DNA of 64,000 nucleotides from Aeromonas salmonicida subsp. salmonicida (GTDB lineage Bacteria; Pseudomonadota; Gammaproteobacteria; Enterobacterales; Aeromonadaceae): assembly GCF_001643305.1 (NCBI RefSeq), contig NZ_LSGW01000068.1:1-64000 (forward strand). Direction: 5' to 3'. The notes beneath the pieces were generated by a model. It saw nothing but the letters and a program-made list of their open reading frames with translations, did no database searches and had not been told where the DNA came from. The stretch's first letter is position 1. Every line of letters starts with the position of its first letter. The position numbers and the translations under genes were made by a program. Of this stretch, positions 46,912-57,249 are shown one piece after another.

Positions 46912-47273
46912 CGCAGCGCAGGCATGGGCAACCGGCGGCTATCCAGTCAATCCATCACGCTACGCAATACGGCAACGCAGACCGACAGCTTCTGGCGGAT
47001 CGCGGCGATATATATGCGCCAAAGTGGGCATATTTTTGGCGATGGCGGGATATTGGCCCAAGCCTGTCTGGTTGTAATGGGGGTAGGGCTACCTTATTAT
47101 GCGACAGGCAGTGAGCGGCTATTTCAAGGCATGTTAGTTTTTATAATTAAGCGTTAAGTTTTTAAAAATTAATTATAACATCTGATGGATCTGGCTGACC
47201 TGTTGTTTACCGTCGTTGCTGACCGCAATGTGCCCGCAATCTTTTGCCCATATAGATGTAACGTGAGGCCAGA
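46912..47273. other. Intergenic region upstream of fhlA
   Basis: About 360 bases with no supported gene; an open frame at 46924-47157 has no ribosome site or similarity I can see. The AT-rich part from 47130 probably holds the fhlA promoter. No strong sigma-54 or FNR site was found. Confidence 0.5.
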
Positions 47274-49388
47274 ATGCTGAATGTGAGTGCCATTCCGTTA
47301 ACCGACATCTCACCCATCTGGGATGACGGCTTCCTCTCCCTCTCCAAGAACCTGCTCTCCGCCGTCACTCTGGATGATTTCATCAAGAAGCTGAACCGGA
47401 TCGACGCCTGCTTCGCCGGGGTGACCCGGGTCAACCTGATCCTCAATCTGGGGGCGGGGGAGGAGGCCCTCTTCTACTTCATGGGGGAGAAGGGCCCCAA
47501 GCACCTGGTCTGCGCCAAGGCCGATCTCTATTTCTCCAGGGAGCAGGCCATAGTGCTGCCCATGGCCCGCTTTCACAACCGCTGCGAGTGGCTGGCGGCG
47601 GCCAGAGTGTATGAGGGGTTGCACTCTTACTGCCAGCTGCCCATCACCACGGCCCGCAGCCATCTGGGCGGGGTGGAATTCATCAGCCCGGCGGTCAATG
47701 CCTTCCCGATGGAGACCCTGGCCAAGCTGACCCAGCTGGCGGCCATCGTCGCCATTGCGCTCGAAAACGTGCTCGACAAGGAGCGCACCCTGGAGCAGGC
47801 CAACTCCCTGCGTCTGGAGCGCGACAGCTGCAAGATCCTGGTGGATGTCACCAATGCGGTGATTAAATTGGTGCGCATCGCCGAGCTGCCGAGGAGCCTC
47901 TTCTCCATACTGCAGCACCACTTCGCCATCAGCAGCCTGTGTCTGGCGGAGTACAATGCCACCTCCGACAGCTTCAAAAGCTATCTGGTCAATCAGCAGC
48001 AGAGCGATCAGCCCGGCATCATCAACCACTCCTGTTTCGAGAAGAACTGTCTGCAGGGGGCGCTCGGTCATAGCGAGCCCTTCTTCATCTATCGGGAGCA
48101 GGGCCACGGTTGCGATTCGAGCTGCCGCTTCAGCACCCAGATACTGCCGGCCGATGCGGACAGCTCCTGCATATTGCCGCTGCGTTATCGGGGCAATATG
48201 CTGGGGGTCTTGATCCTCTCCCACCCGGATGCCGATTTTTTTGCCGACATCGACATCTCCCTGCTCGAACAGGTGGCGGCCCGCACCGCCATTGCCATGA
48301 ACAACGTGCAGGCGCAGCAGGAGATCTCCAACACCAACGGCGCCCGCGAGAAGACGATCCGGGTGGCGGAGCTCGAGCCAAACGCCGATTTTTCCAGCAT
48401 CATCTATCAAAGCGCCGCCATGGAGAGCGTGCTGGAGAAGGTGAAACTGGTGGCCCAGAGCGATTGCTCAGTGTTGATTTTGGGGGAAACCGGCACCGGC
48501 AAGGAGCTGATCGCCCAGGCCATCCATCGGCTGAGCGATCGCCGCGAACAGGAGATGGTGAAGGTGAACTGCGCCGCCATTCCCACCGGCCTCATCGAGA
48601 GCGATCTGTTCGGCCACGAGAAGGGGGCCTTTACCGGCGCCCTGGCCCAGCGCATCGGTCGCTTCGAGCGGGCCCACAAGGGCACATTGTTCCTCGACGA
48701 AGTGGGGGACATGCCGCTGGACTTGCAGCCCAAGCTCTTGCGGGTATTGCAGGAACACGAGCTGGAGCGGGTCGGCAACAGCAATCCCATCGCCATCGAC
48801 GTGCGGCTGGTGGCGGCCACCAATTGCGATCTGCTCTCCATGGTCAAGAACAAGCGCTTCAGAAGCGATCTCTACTACCGGCTCAACGTCTTTCCCATCG
48901 AGTTGCCGCCCCTGCGCGAGCGGCGCGAAGACATACCGCTGCTGGTCAACTTCTTCATCAAGAAGATCGCCAAGCGGATGCGCCGCAACATCACCTCTAT
49001 CCCGGCAGACGCCATGAAGATGCTGGTGTCGCTCCCCTGGTACGGCAATATCCGCGAGCTGGAAAACATCATAGAGCGCGCCGTGGTAATGACCCGGGGC
49101 CATGTGCTCAACCTCTCCCCGGATGAACTGATGCCGCTCAAGGGCTATCACAAGATAGAGACCCTGGTCTATGACGAGCCCGAGCAGGCCTTGTTCAAGG
49201 GCGGCAACGGCCAGAGTGACGGGGTGGAGGACGAGCGCCAAACCATCATAGACACCTTGCGCGAATGCAACGGCATAGTCGCGGGGGAGCGGGGCGCCGC
49301 CAACCGGCTCGGCATGAAACGCACCACTCTGCTGTCGAAGATGAAACGGCTCGGTATCTCGGCGAAAGCCCCCCAGACCCTCAACTAA
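47274..49388 (+). CDS. fhlA: Formate hydrogenlyase transcriptional activator
   Basis: A 704-residue sigma-54 activator. Two GAF-like sensory regions (about 20-180 and 195-345; FhlA senses formate rather than being phosphorylated). AAA+ domain from about 375: Walker A GETGTGKE, the sigma-54 contact loop GAFTGA, Walker B GTLFLDEVGDM. A C-terminal Fis-type helix-turn-helix reads RGAANRLGMKRTTLLSKMKRLG. Closely related to E. coli FhlA (692 residues). Expected to activate the hyc and hydN-fdhF promoters in this window. Confidence 0.95.
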   Translation: MLNVSAIPLTDISPIWDDGFLSLSKNLLSAVTLDDFIKKLNRIDACFAGVTRVNLILNLGAGEEALFYFMGEKGPKHLVCAKADLYFSREQAIVLPMARFHNRCEWLAAARVYEGLHSYCQLPITTARSHLGGVEFISPAVNAFPMETLAKLTQLAAIVAIALENVLDKERTLEQANSLRLERDSCKILVDVTNAVIKLVRIAELPRSLFSILQHHFAISSLCLAEYNATSDSFKSYLVNQQQSDQPGIINHSCFEKNCLQGALGHSEPFFIYREQGHGCDSSCRFSTQILPADADSSCILPLRYRGNMLGVLILSHPDADFFADIDISLLEQVAARTAIAMNNVQAQQEISNTNGAREKTIRVAELEPNADFSSIIYQSAAMESVLEKVKLVAQSDCSVLILGETGTGKELIAQAIHRLSDRREQEMVKVNCAAIPTGLIESDLFGHEKGAFTGALAQRIGRFERAHKGTLFLDEVGDMPLDLQPKLLRVLQEHELERVGNSNPIAIDVRLVAATNCDLLSMVKNKRFRSDLYYRLNVFPIELPPLRERREDIPLLVNFFIKKIAKRMRRNITSIPADAMKMLVSLPWYGNIRELENIIERAVVMTRGHVLNLSPDELMPLKGYHKIETLVYDEPEQALFKGGNGQSDGVEDERQTIIDTLRECNGIVAGERGAANRLGMKRTTLLSKMKRLGISAKAPQTLN

Positions 49389-49400
49389 GGGACACTACAG

Positions 49401-50225
49401 ATGTTGCTCGAACTCGATAGCGATACCCCGCAGGCGCTTTGCGCCCACCGGGAGGTGGTCCATTACCAGCGCGATGGTGTCACCACGGACAGCGCCATGC
49501 AGCTGCCCTGCGAAACCCCGGTGGCGCTGGTCTACAACGGCATCGCCCACAGCGTCATGATGTGTTCAGCCGCCGATCTGGAGGACTTTGCCATCGGGTT
49601 TTCCCTCTCTGAGGGGATCATCGATGGCCTGCAGGACATCCACGATATCGAGCAAGTTGACGGCTGTCAGGGGATCGAGCTGCATATCACCCTTGCCAAT
49701 CGCTGTGTGTATCGCCTCAAAGAGAAGCGGCGCACCCTGGCCGGGCGCACGGGGTGCGGCATCTGTGGCAGCGAGAGCCTGGAGCAGGTGGTGCGCACCC
49801 TGCCGCAACTGCCGGACAGCCAGCGCTTCGAGGTGACCCTGATCGATAAGGTACTGGCGGCGCTGCGGCCCTTGCAGTTGCTGGGGCAGAGCACGGGCGC
49901 CACCCATGCCGCCGTCCATGTGGACGGGGAGGGCAATATTCTCGCCATTCGCGAGGACGTGGGGCGCCACATAGCGCTCGACAAGCTGGTGGGGCACCTG
50001 CAGCGCACCGGTCGGCGTGACGGCGCCATCCTGGTGACCAGCCGCGCCAGCTTCGAGATGGTGCAAAAGTGCGCCAGTGCTGGCGTGGAGATCCTGCTCG
50101 CCATCTCGGCCGCCACCGAACTTGCGGTCGAGCGGGCGGAGCAGACCGGGCTCACCCTGGTGGGCTTTTGCCGCCCGGGGCGGGCAGAGATCTACAGCGG
50201 TTGTCAGCGCATTGGGCTGGGGTAG
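49401..50225 (+). CDS. fdhD: Formate dehydrogenase sulfurtransferase accessory protein
   Basis: A 274-residue FdhD, which transfers sulfur from IscS to the molybdenum cofactor before insertion into formate dehydrogenase. The active motif TGCGICGSES has Cys119 and Cys122, matching the essential Cys121/124 pair of E. coli. REDVGRHIALDKLVG binds the cofactor in the family. Only 12 bases after fhlA, so probably cotranscribed with it. Confidence 0.95.
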   Translation: MLLELDSDTPQALCAHREVVHYQRDGVTTDSAMQLPCETPVALVYNGIAHSVMMCSAADLEDFAIGFSLSEGIIDGLQDIHDIEQVDGCQGIELHITLANRCVYRLKEKRRTLAGRTGCGICGSESLEQVVRTLPQLPDSQRFEVTLIDKVLAALRPLQLLGQSTGATHAAVHVDGEGNILAIREDVGRHIALDKLVGHLQRTGRRDGAILVTSRASFEMVQKCASAGVEILLAISAATELAVERAEQTGLTLVGFCRPGRAEIYSGCQRIGLG

Positions 50226-50287
50226 TGCAGCCATGGATGCCGGGTTATCCGGTCGGTGGTTTTAGAGGGTTGGCAGGTACAAGGCCA

Positions 50288-50420
50288 TTGGCGGACGGGG
50301 GGCGGCTCGGGTATAGTCCTGCGCCAACAAGATTGGTTCGGCCGGGCGAAGAGCAACCCGCACCCGTAAGGGTGCCTGAGGTCGCCGCCCGCCAACACAG
50401 CGTCAAAGGATACTTAGCCC
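50288..50420 (+). promoter_or_regulatory. recR promoter and structured leader
   Basis: TTGGCG (50288-50293) and TATAGT (50312-50317) are 18 bases apart. The leader from about 50324 contains GCACCC-GTAA-GGGTGC (50358-50373), a stem capped by a GNRA-type loop. I cannot assign it to a known RNA family. RecR is usually behind dnaX-ybaB; here it has its own promoter. Confidence 0.5.
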
Positions 50421-51023
50421 ATGAAATTCAGCCCCCTGCTGGATGAGATGATGAAGGCCCTGCAGGTGCTGCCGGGTGTCGGCCCCAAGTCGGCCCAGCG
50501 CATGGCCTTTACCCTGCTCGAGCGCGAGCGCAGCGGCGGCTTGCGTCTGGCCCAGCTGCTCAATCGGGCGCTGACCGAGATAGGCCACTGCAGCCACTGC
50601 CGCACCTTCACCGAGAATGCGCTTTGCGAGATCTGCGCCAATCCCAAGCGCGAAGAGAGCGGCTTGCTGTGTGTGGTGGAGAGCCCGGCGGATGTGGCTG
50701 CCATCGAGCACACAGGCCAGTTCTCCGGCCGTTACTTCGTGCTGATGGGGCACCTGTCCCCCCTCGATGGCATCGGCCCTGAGGAGCTGGGGCTGGAGAT
50801 CCTGGAGCAGCGTCTGAAAGCAGAGTCCATCAGCGAGCTGATCCTGGCCACCAACCCCACCATCGAAGGGGATGCCACCGCCTGGTATATCGCCGACATG
50901 GCCCGCGCCGCTGGCGTCAAGGTGAGCCGGATTGCCCACGGCGTGCCGGTGGGCGGCGAGTTGGAGCTGGTGGATGGCACCACGCTTTCTCACTCCTTGA
51001 TGGGGCGTCAGCCCCTTAATTGA
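50421..51023 (+). CDS. recR: Recombination mediator protein RecR
   Basis: A 200-residue RecFOR-pathway protein that helps load RecA at gaps. Helix-hairpin-helix [14 protein letters not shown] at about 17-30, zinc finger [16 protein letters not shown], and Toprim segment [12 protein letters not shown]. Nearly collinear with E. coli RecR. The usual partners dnaX and ybaB are not upstream; fdhD is. Confidence 0.95.
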
Positions 51024-51058
51024 GGCCGCGTCAGCCCTTGAATTGAGTCCGCGTCAGG
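51005..51058 (+). repeat. Tandem 23-base duplication over the recR stop codon
   Basis: Units 51005-51027 and 51028-51050 both follow the pattern GCGTCAGCCC-TT-AATTGAG-CC, and a third partial unit GCGTCAG starts at 51051. The first unit contains the recR stop (TGA 51021-51023). Confidence 0.85.
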
Positions 51059-51072
51059 CTCACTGTTTCTCA

Positions 51073-51096
51073 AACCCGCTTCGGCGGGTTTTTGTT
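51073..51096 (+). terminator. Terminator after recR
   Basis: AACCCGC and GCGGGTT around TTCG, followed by TTTTGTTT. Confidence 0.9.
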
Positions 51097-51167
51097 TGGC
51101 TGCTGTGCGGCGCATCGTGGGCGTTGGCGTAAAAATCGCCATTCGCACTGCCAAGATATTTTTCCCC

Positions 51168-51195
51168 CTTGAAATGGGGATCCCAGGCCCCATCT
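51168..51195 (+). promoter_or_regulatory. Sigma-32 heat-shock promoter of htpG
   Basis: CTTGAAA at 51168-51174 and CCCCATCT at 51188-51195 with a 13-base spacer match the sigma-32 consensus. The start would be near 51201, about 40 bases before the htpG ATG. Confidence 0.88.
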
Positions 51196-51240
51196 TGTAT
51201 CAGGAATATGTTCAACCCGAATCGCCTGAGGATAGTGTCG

Positions 51241-53154
51241 ATGACCCAAAGCGTTCATGCCGAAACCCACGGGTTTCAGACTGAAGTCAAACAACTGCTG
51301 AGCCTGATGGCCCACAGCCTCTACTCCAACAAAGAAGTGTTCCTGCGCGAGCTGATCTCCAACGCCTCCGATGCGGCGGACAAGCTGCGCTTCAAGGCGC
51401 TTTCCGATGCCTCTTTGTTCGAAAACGACGGCCAGTTGCGCGTTCGCCTGGTGGTTGATAAAGAAAATCGGACCCTGACCATCTCTGATAACGGTATCGG
51501 TATGACCCGTGATCAGGTGATCGAGCATCTGGGCACCATCGCCAAGTCCGGCACCGCCGAGTTCTTCAAGAACTTGTCAGGTGATCAGGGCCGCGACTCC
51601 CAACTGATCGGTCAGTTTGGTGTGGGCTTCTACTCCGCCTTCATCGTCGCCGACAAGGTGACAGTGGTCTCCCGCGCCGCCGGTACTGCTCCAGAGCAGG
51701 GCGTGCAGTGGGAATCGGAAGGGGAAGGCTCCTTCACCGTGGCCGATGTGACCAAGGAGGGCCGTGGTACTGACGTCATCCTGCACCTGCGTGCCGAAGA
51801 GGAAGAGTTCCTCGACGACTGGCGTCTGCGCGCCGTGGTTGCCAAGTATTCCGACCACATCAGCGTGCCGGTGGAGATGTTCAAAGAGGGCACCCCGGAT
51901 CGCGAAGAAGATGGCGAGACCGTCGTCGGTACGCCGGGCGAGTGGGAGCAGGTCAACCGCGCCACCGCACTCTGGACTCGTAATCCGAAGGAGATCAAGG
52001 ACGAGGAGTATCAGGAGTTCTACAAGCACGTTGCCCACGATTTCGAAGATCCGCTCTTGTGGGGTCACAACCGGGTGGAAGGGGCGCAGGAGTACACCAG
52101 TCTGCTCTACGTGCCGGCCCGAGCACCGTTCGACCTCTACAACCGCGAGCAGAAGCACGGCCTGAAACTCTACGTGCAGCGCGTTTTCATCATGGATGAC
52201 GCCGAGCAGTTTATGCCGACGTATCTCCGGTTTGTGAAAGGGGTGCTGGATTCCAACGATCTGCCCCTCAACGTCAGCCGTGAAATTCTGCAAGACAACA
52301 AGGTGACCGTCTCCCTGCGCAAGGCCTGCTCCAAGCGGGTGCTGACCATGCTGGCCAAACTGGCCAAGGATGACGCCGAGAAGTACGCCAAGTTCTGGAG
52401 CGAGTTCGGCAACGTGCTGAAAGAAGGCCCGGCCGAGGATTACGCCAACCGCGAAGAGATCGCGAAGCTCTTGCGCTTTGCCAGCACGGCGGGCGAGGGC
52501 GAAGCCCAGACCGTCTCTCTCGAGGATTATGTTGGCCGCATGAAGGAAGGCCAGCAGAAGATTTACTACATCACCGCCGACAGCTTCGCCGCTGCCAAGA
52601 ACAGCCCGCACCTCGAAATCTTCCGCAAGAAGGGTGTCGAAGTGCTGCTGATGTGGGAGCGTGTCGACGAGTGGCTGATGAGCCACCTGACCGAGTTCGA
52701 TGGCAAGCAGCTGGTCTCCGTCACCCGTGGCGAGCTGGATCTGGGCGATCTGGAAGATGAAGCGTCCAAGCAGGCGCAGGAAGAGGCCGAGAAGGCCAAC
52801 GCCGGTCTGGTGGAGCGGGTCAAGACCAGCCTGGGTGAAGCGGTGAAAGAGGTACGTGTCACCCACCGTCTGACCGATTCACCGTCTTGCATCGTCACCG
52901 ATAACCACGGCATGAGCACCCAGATGATCAAGCTGATGCGCGCCGCCGGTCAGCCGGTGCCGGAGCAGAAATACATTCTGGAACTGAACCCGGATCACGC
53001 TCTGGTGAAGAAACTCGACACCATCGAAGACGAGGCGCTGTTTGGCGAGTGGGTCACCCTGCTGCACGAACAGGCCCAGTTGGCAGAGCAGGGCGGTCTG
53101 AATGATCCGGCGAGCTTCGTCTCCCGTATCAACCGTCTGCTACTCCAGGCATGA
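51241..53154 (+). CDS. htpG: Chaperone HtpG (Hsp90)
   Basis: A 637-residue dimeric ATP-dependent chaperone. The GHKL ATPase begins at [29 protein letters not shown] and includes DNGIGM and [11 protein letters not shown]. Middle-domain segments are [11 protein letters not shown] and [14 protein letters not shown] 51241 ([15 protein letters not shown]) is chosen over the frame opening at 51169, which lies inside the promoter. Confidence 0.97.
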   Translation: MTQSVHAETHGFQTEVKQLLSLMAHSLYSNKEVFLRELISNASDAADKLRFKALSDASLFENDGQLRVRLVVDKENRTLTISDNGIGMTRDQVIEHLGTIAKSGTAEFFKNLSGDQGRDSQLIGQFGVGFYSAFIVADKVTVVSRAAGTAPEQGVQWESEGEGSFTVADVTKEGRGTDVILHLRAEEEEFLDDWRLRAVVAKYSDHISVPVEMFKEGTPDREEDGETVVGTPGEWEQVNRATALWTRNPKEIKDEEYQEFYKHVAHDFEDPLLWGHNRVEGAQEYTSLLYVPARAPFDLYNREQKHGLKLYVQRVFIMDDAEQFMPTYLRFVKGVLDSNDLPLNVSREILQDNKVTVSLRKACSKRVLTMLAKLAKDDAEKYAKFWSEFGNVLKEGPAEDYANREEIAKLLRFASTAGEGEAQTVSLEDYVGRMKEGQQKIYYITADSFAAAKNSPHLEIFRKKGVEVLLMWERVDEWLMSHLTEFDGKQLVSVTRGELDLGDLEDEASKQAQEEAEKANAGLVERVKTSLGEAVKEVRVTHRLTDSPSCIVTDNHGMSTQMIKLMRAAGQPVPEQKYILELNPDHALVKKLDTIEDEALFGEWVTLLHEQAQLAEQGGLNDPASFVSRINRLLLQA

Positions 53155-53161
53155 TGTTTCG

Positions 53162-53188
53162 GCCCACTGCATGCAGTGGGCTTTTTTT
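53162..53188 (+). terminator. Terminator after htpG
   Basis: GCCCACTGCATGCAGTGGGC is a perfect 20-base palindrome followed by seven T residues. Confidence 0.92.
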
Positions 53189-53351
53189 ATGTGGCGCTTG
53201 TCCGACAAGGGGCAAGCGCCTCTCTTCGTTATTGAGGGACGCTGCATTTTCACTCATTTTTTCAGGGCAGCATTGCGGCTCGAGTCGCATCGCCGCTGCG
53301 GGAACATGGTGAAAAATAAGCCACTCACACGGGGCAAGCTTGTGAAAATGA

Positions 53352-54056
<705 letters not shown>

Positions 54057-54078
54057 GCCCGACATTGCGAAAATGAGC

Positions 54079-54124
54079 AATGGCACTGTGCCATTAGACA
54101 AGGGTCCATGCAGGGCCCTTTCTT
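54079..54124 (+). terminator. Two hairpins between adk and hemH
   Basis: AATGGCAC-T-GTGCCATT (54079-54095) is a perfect palindrome. AAGGGTCC...GGGCCCTT (54100-54121) follows with TTTCTT, a likely terminator of adk. Confidence 0.65.
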
Positions 54125-54161
54125 GCATTCAGATAGAACAACAGAAAGACAGGAAGCAATC

Positions 54162-55136
54162 GTGACCACAAAAACCGGGATCTTGCTGGTCAATCTGGGT
54201 ACCCCAGCCGCGCCAACCACGGCGGCCGTCAAGGCCTTTCTCAGCCAGTTTCTGCACGACCCGCGAGTGGTCGACTTGCCTCGCTATCTCTGGTGCCCGC
54301 TGCTCCACTTCATCATATTGCCAACCCGCTCTCCCAGAGTCGCCAAGCTTTATCAGCAGGTGTGGACCGAGCAGGGTTCACCCTTGATGGTGATCAGCAA
54401 GCAGCAGCGTGCTGCGCTGGAGCAGGAGCTCAAGCGGGAAGGGGTCGATGTGCCGGTGGAACTGGCCATGACCTATGGCTCGCCCTCCATGGACGATGGC
54501 TGGCAGGCGCTCAAGGCCAAGGGGGTCAACCGGGTGATACTGTTGCCGCTCTATCCGCAATATTCGGTCAGCACCACAGCCTCTGTGTTTGATGCCTGGG
54601 CCAAGGCGATGAAGAAAGAGCGCAACCTGCCTGTGGTGCGGCTCATTCGTGATTACCATGCACACCCCGAATACATTCAGGCGCTGGCCATGAGCGTGCG
54701 CCGTCATTGGGAGCAGAAAGGTCAGGGCGATCATCTGCTGATGTCGTTTCACGGCATTCCCGAGCGTTACGAAAACGAAGGCGACCCTTATGGTCACCAG
54801 TGTCGTCGTACCGCCGCCTTGCTGGCCGAGGCGCTCGAGCTTGAAGCCGGGCAGTGGACAGCTTGTTTCCAGTCCCGCTTTGGCAAGGAGGAGTGGCTCA
54901 AACCCTACACAGATGTGACCATCGCCGGTTTGCCGGCAGCGGGCATCAAGCGGCTCGATGTGGTCTGTCCGGCCTTTGCCGCCGATTGCCTCGAAACCCT
55001 GGAAGAGATCGAAGTGCAGAACCGGGAGATCTTCATGGAAGCCGGTGGCGAGCAGTTCGAATACATACCTGCGCTCAACAGCGATCAGGCTCACATTCGC
55101 ATGATGGTCTCCCTTATTTGCCGCGAGCTGGCATGA
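54162..55136 (+). CDS. hemH: Ferrochelatase
   Basis: A 324-residue enzyme that inserts Fe2+ into protoporphyrin IX, the last step of haem synthesis. Core motifs: LLVNLGTP, MTYGSPS, LLPLYPQYS, LMSFHGIPERY (catalytic His), FQSRFGKEEWL and VCPAFAADCLETLEEI. GTG 54162 follows AGGAAG at good spacing. A 32-base tandem duplication spans its 3' end. Confidence 0.95.
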   Translation: MTTKTGILLVNLGTPAAPTTAAVKAFLSQFLHDPRVVDLPRYLWCPLLHFIILPTRSPRVAKLYQQVWTEQGSPLMVISKQQRAALEQELKREGVDVPVELAMTYGSPSMDDGWQALKAKGVNRVILLPLYPQYSVSTTASVFDAWAKAMKKERNLPVVRLIRDYHAHPEYIQALAMSVRRHWEQKGQGDHLLMSFHGIPERYENEGDPYGHQCRRTAALLAEALELEAGQWTACFQSRFGKEEWLKPYTDVTIAGLPAAGIKRLDVVCPAFAADCLETLEEIEVQNREIFMEAGGEQFEYIPALNSDQAHIRMMVSLICRELA

Positions 55137-55164
55137 TGGTCTCTTTCATGTGCCGCCAGCTGGC
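55101..55164 (+). repeat. Tandem 32-base duplication over the hemH 3' end
   Basis: Unit 55101-55132 encodes MMVSLICRELA up to the stop; unit 55133-55164 repeats it in the same pattern (would read MMVSFMCRQLA). The hemH TGA arises across the junction at 55134-55136. The second copy ends in its own TAA context. Confidence 0.88.
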
Positions 55165-55204
55165 ATAAGTTTCCCGCGTTCAGAACCCAAGGATAAGGAG
55201 TGTC

Positions 55205-55600
55205 ATGATGATGCATATCACGTTGATTTACGCAGGCCTGCTGGGGCTGCTGTTTCTGTTGCTCTCCTTCTGGGTGGTCAAGCGCCGTGCCCAGTTCAAG
55301 GTGATGATAGGGGAAGGGGAGGCGCCCGAGATGCGCTCCGCGATCCGTGCTCATGGCAACTTCGCCGAGTATGTGCCACTGACCCTGCTGCTGATGGCCC
55401 TGTGTGAGCTGGCTGGGGTGGGGGCGCTCTGGCTCCACGTCGGCGGTCTTTGCCTCCTGGTGGGGCGTATCCTGCACGCCATCGGTATCCAGATCCCCAA
55501 GGCCCCCAACATGCCGCGGCTGTTTGGTACCCTGTTGTTCTGGTTGGCACTGGGGCTGTTTTCTGTGCTGGCACTGGTACAGGGGCTCTCGTTCGGCTGA
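55205..55600 (+). CDS. MAPEG-family membrane protein
   Basis: A 131-residue protein with about four helices. The MAPEG signature region reads MRSAIRAHGNFAEYVPLTLLLMAL, and LVGRILHAIGI follows. Relatives such as YecN are inner-membrane proteins of uncertain substrate, distantly related to glutathione-dependent enzymes. GGAG precedes the ATG. Probably monocistronic with the terminator at 55623. Confidence 0.87.
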   Translation: MMMHITLIYAGLLGLLFLLLSFWVVKRRAQFKVMIGEGEAPEMRSAIRAHGNFAEYVPLTLLLMALCELAGVGALWLHVGGLCLLVGRILHAIGIQIPKAPNMPRLFGTLLFWLALGLFSVLALVQGLSFG

Positions 55601-55622
55601 TATCCTCGTCTCGGCCGACCCG

Positions 55623-55651
55623 AAAAACCACCTCCCGGCGAGGTGGTTTTT
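55623..55651 (+). terminator. Terminator after the MAPEG gene
   Basis: AAAAACCACCTC and GAGGTGGTTTTT around CCGGC. Confidence 0.9.
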
Positions 55652-55786
55652 AAGATGAATCATGGTAAACGTTTTCCTCTGCAGCCCTTGTCTATACTGA
55701 CCCCATATTTTAATCAGGCGACTTTTCGGCACGGCGGATTGTGTTAAAATCCCGCCCCTCTTTCCCCCAGAGCACAGAAGATTGCC

Positions 55787-57091
55787 ATGAAATTTTCCGG
55801 TCAGCGCAAGTCCAAACACTACTTCCCGGTCGACAGACGCGATCCTCTGATCCCGCAAAATCCCCTGCTTACCGAACTGGGCAAAGCCTATGTAGTGGGT
55901 ATCGATCAGACACTGGTGGACATCGAAGCCCATGTGGATGAAGACTTCCTGAACCGTTATGGCCTGAGCAAAGGCCACTCAGTGGTGATCAGCGACGACG
56001 TGGCCGAGCGTGTTTACGAAGAGCTCAAGGCCAACAACATGGTGGTGAGCGAGTTTGCCGGTGGCACCATTGGCAACACAATGCACAACTACTCAGTGCT
56101 GGCCGACTCCCATTCCATCCTGCTCGGGGTCATGAGCCAGGACATCCGCATCGGCAGCTACGCCTACCGTTATCTGTGCAATACCTCTTCTCGCGTCAAC
56201 CTCGACTACCTGCAGCCGGTCAATGGCCCTGTCGGTCGCTGCTTCACCTTCATTACCGAGGGGGGAGAGCGCAGTTTCGGCATCAATGCCGGCAAGATGG
56301 ATCACCTCGATGTGGCGCACATTCCCGAAGCCATCATCAAGGAGTCCTCCGCTCTGGTGATCACCGCCTATCTGGTGCGCGGTGAAGATGGCACTCTCAT
56401 GAAGGAGGCCGCCATGGCCGCCGTGCGCTACGCCCGCGAGGCCGGTGTGCCCGTGGTACTGACTCTGGGCACCCGCTTCGTGATTGAAGGCAATCCCCAG
56501 TGGTGGCGCGACTTCATCGCCGAGAACGTGACAGTGCTTGCGATGAATGAAGATGAGGCCGAGGCCCTGACCGGCATCGCCGATCCCCTCGGCGCAGCCG
56601 ACAAGGCGCTGGACTGGGCCGACATGGTGCTCTGCACCGCAGGCCCCATCGGCCTCTACATGGCGAGTTACACCGAGGAAGACTACAAGCGCGAGACCAC
56701 CCATACCCTGTTGCCCGGCGTCATCCCCGAGTTCAACATGTATGAGTTCAGCCGCCCCATGGCCCGTGACAAGTGCCGCAATCCGGCGCGCATCTACTCC
56801 CACATCTCCCCTTACATGGGGGGCCCGGAGAAGATCAAGAACACCAACGGGGCAGGGGATGGTGCCCTGTCTGCCGTGTTGCATGACATGGTGGCCAACG
56901 CCTATCACCGGATGAATGTGCCGAACTCCGCCAAGCACCTGTCCGAGTTCTTGACCTACTCCTCCCTGGCCCAGGTGTGCAAGTACGCCAACCGGGTGAG
57001 CTATGAAGTGCTGGCCCAGAGCAGCCCCCGTCTTTCCCGTGGTCTGCCCGAGAAGGAAGACAGTCTGGAAGAGGTTTACTGGGAGCGTTGA
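55787..57091 (+). CDS. gsk: Inosine-guanosine kinase
   Basis: A 434-residue PfkB-family kinase that salvages guanosine and inosine to GMP and IMP. It matches E. coli Gsk from [12 protein letters not shown] to [23 protein letters not shown] binds nucleoside and [10 protein letters not shown] is the PfkB catalytic motif (Asp base). Flanked by terminators, own promoter near 55700-55745. Confidence 0.96.
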   Translation: MKFSGQRKSKHYFPVDRRDPLIPQNPLLTELGKAYVVGIDQTLVDIEAHVDEDFLNRYGLSKGHSVVISDDVAERVYEELKANNMVVSEFAGGTIGNTMHNYSVLADSHSILLGVMSQDIRIGSYAYRYLCNTSSRVNLDYLQPVNGPVGRCFTFITEGGERSFGINAGKMDHLDVAHIPEAIIKESSALVITAYLVRGEDGTLMKEAAMAAVRYAREAGVPVVLTLGTRFVIEGNPQWWRDFIAENVTVLAMNEDEAEALTGIADPLGAADKALDWADMVLCTAGPIGLYMASYTEEDYKRETTHTLLPGVIPEFNMYEFSRPMARDKCRNPARIYSHISPYMGGPEKIKNTNGAGDGALSAVLHDMVANAYHRMNVPNSAKHLSEFLTYSSLAQVCKYANRVSYEVLAQSSPRLSRGLPEKEDSLEEVYWER

Positions 57092-57112
57092 TCCCCCCGT
57101 TTTCCCGTATCG

Positions 57113-57145
57113 AGAAAGGCGCCCAACAGGGCGCCTTTCTGTTTT
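57113..57145 (+). terminator. Terminator after gsk
   Basis: AGAAAGGCGCCC and GGGCGCCTTTCT around AACA, followed by GTTTT. Confidence 0.9.
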
Positions 57146-57249
57146 GGGGCTGGATCATGTTTCTGACGCTCATTTGGCTATGGTCATGGACATTTATCAA
57201 GCTGGCGACATACCTTGTTAACAAACTGTACCAAGGTCGGGTTCACGCT

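Noticed and set aside
46924..47157. 77-codon frame upstream of fhlA
   Set aside because: No ribosome site and atypical composition; not supported as a gene.
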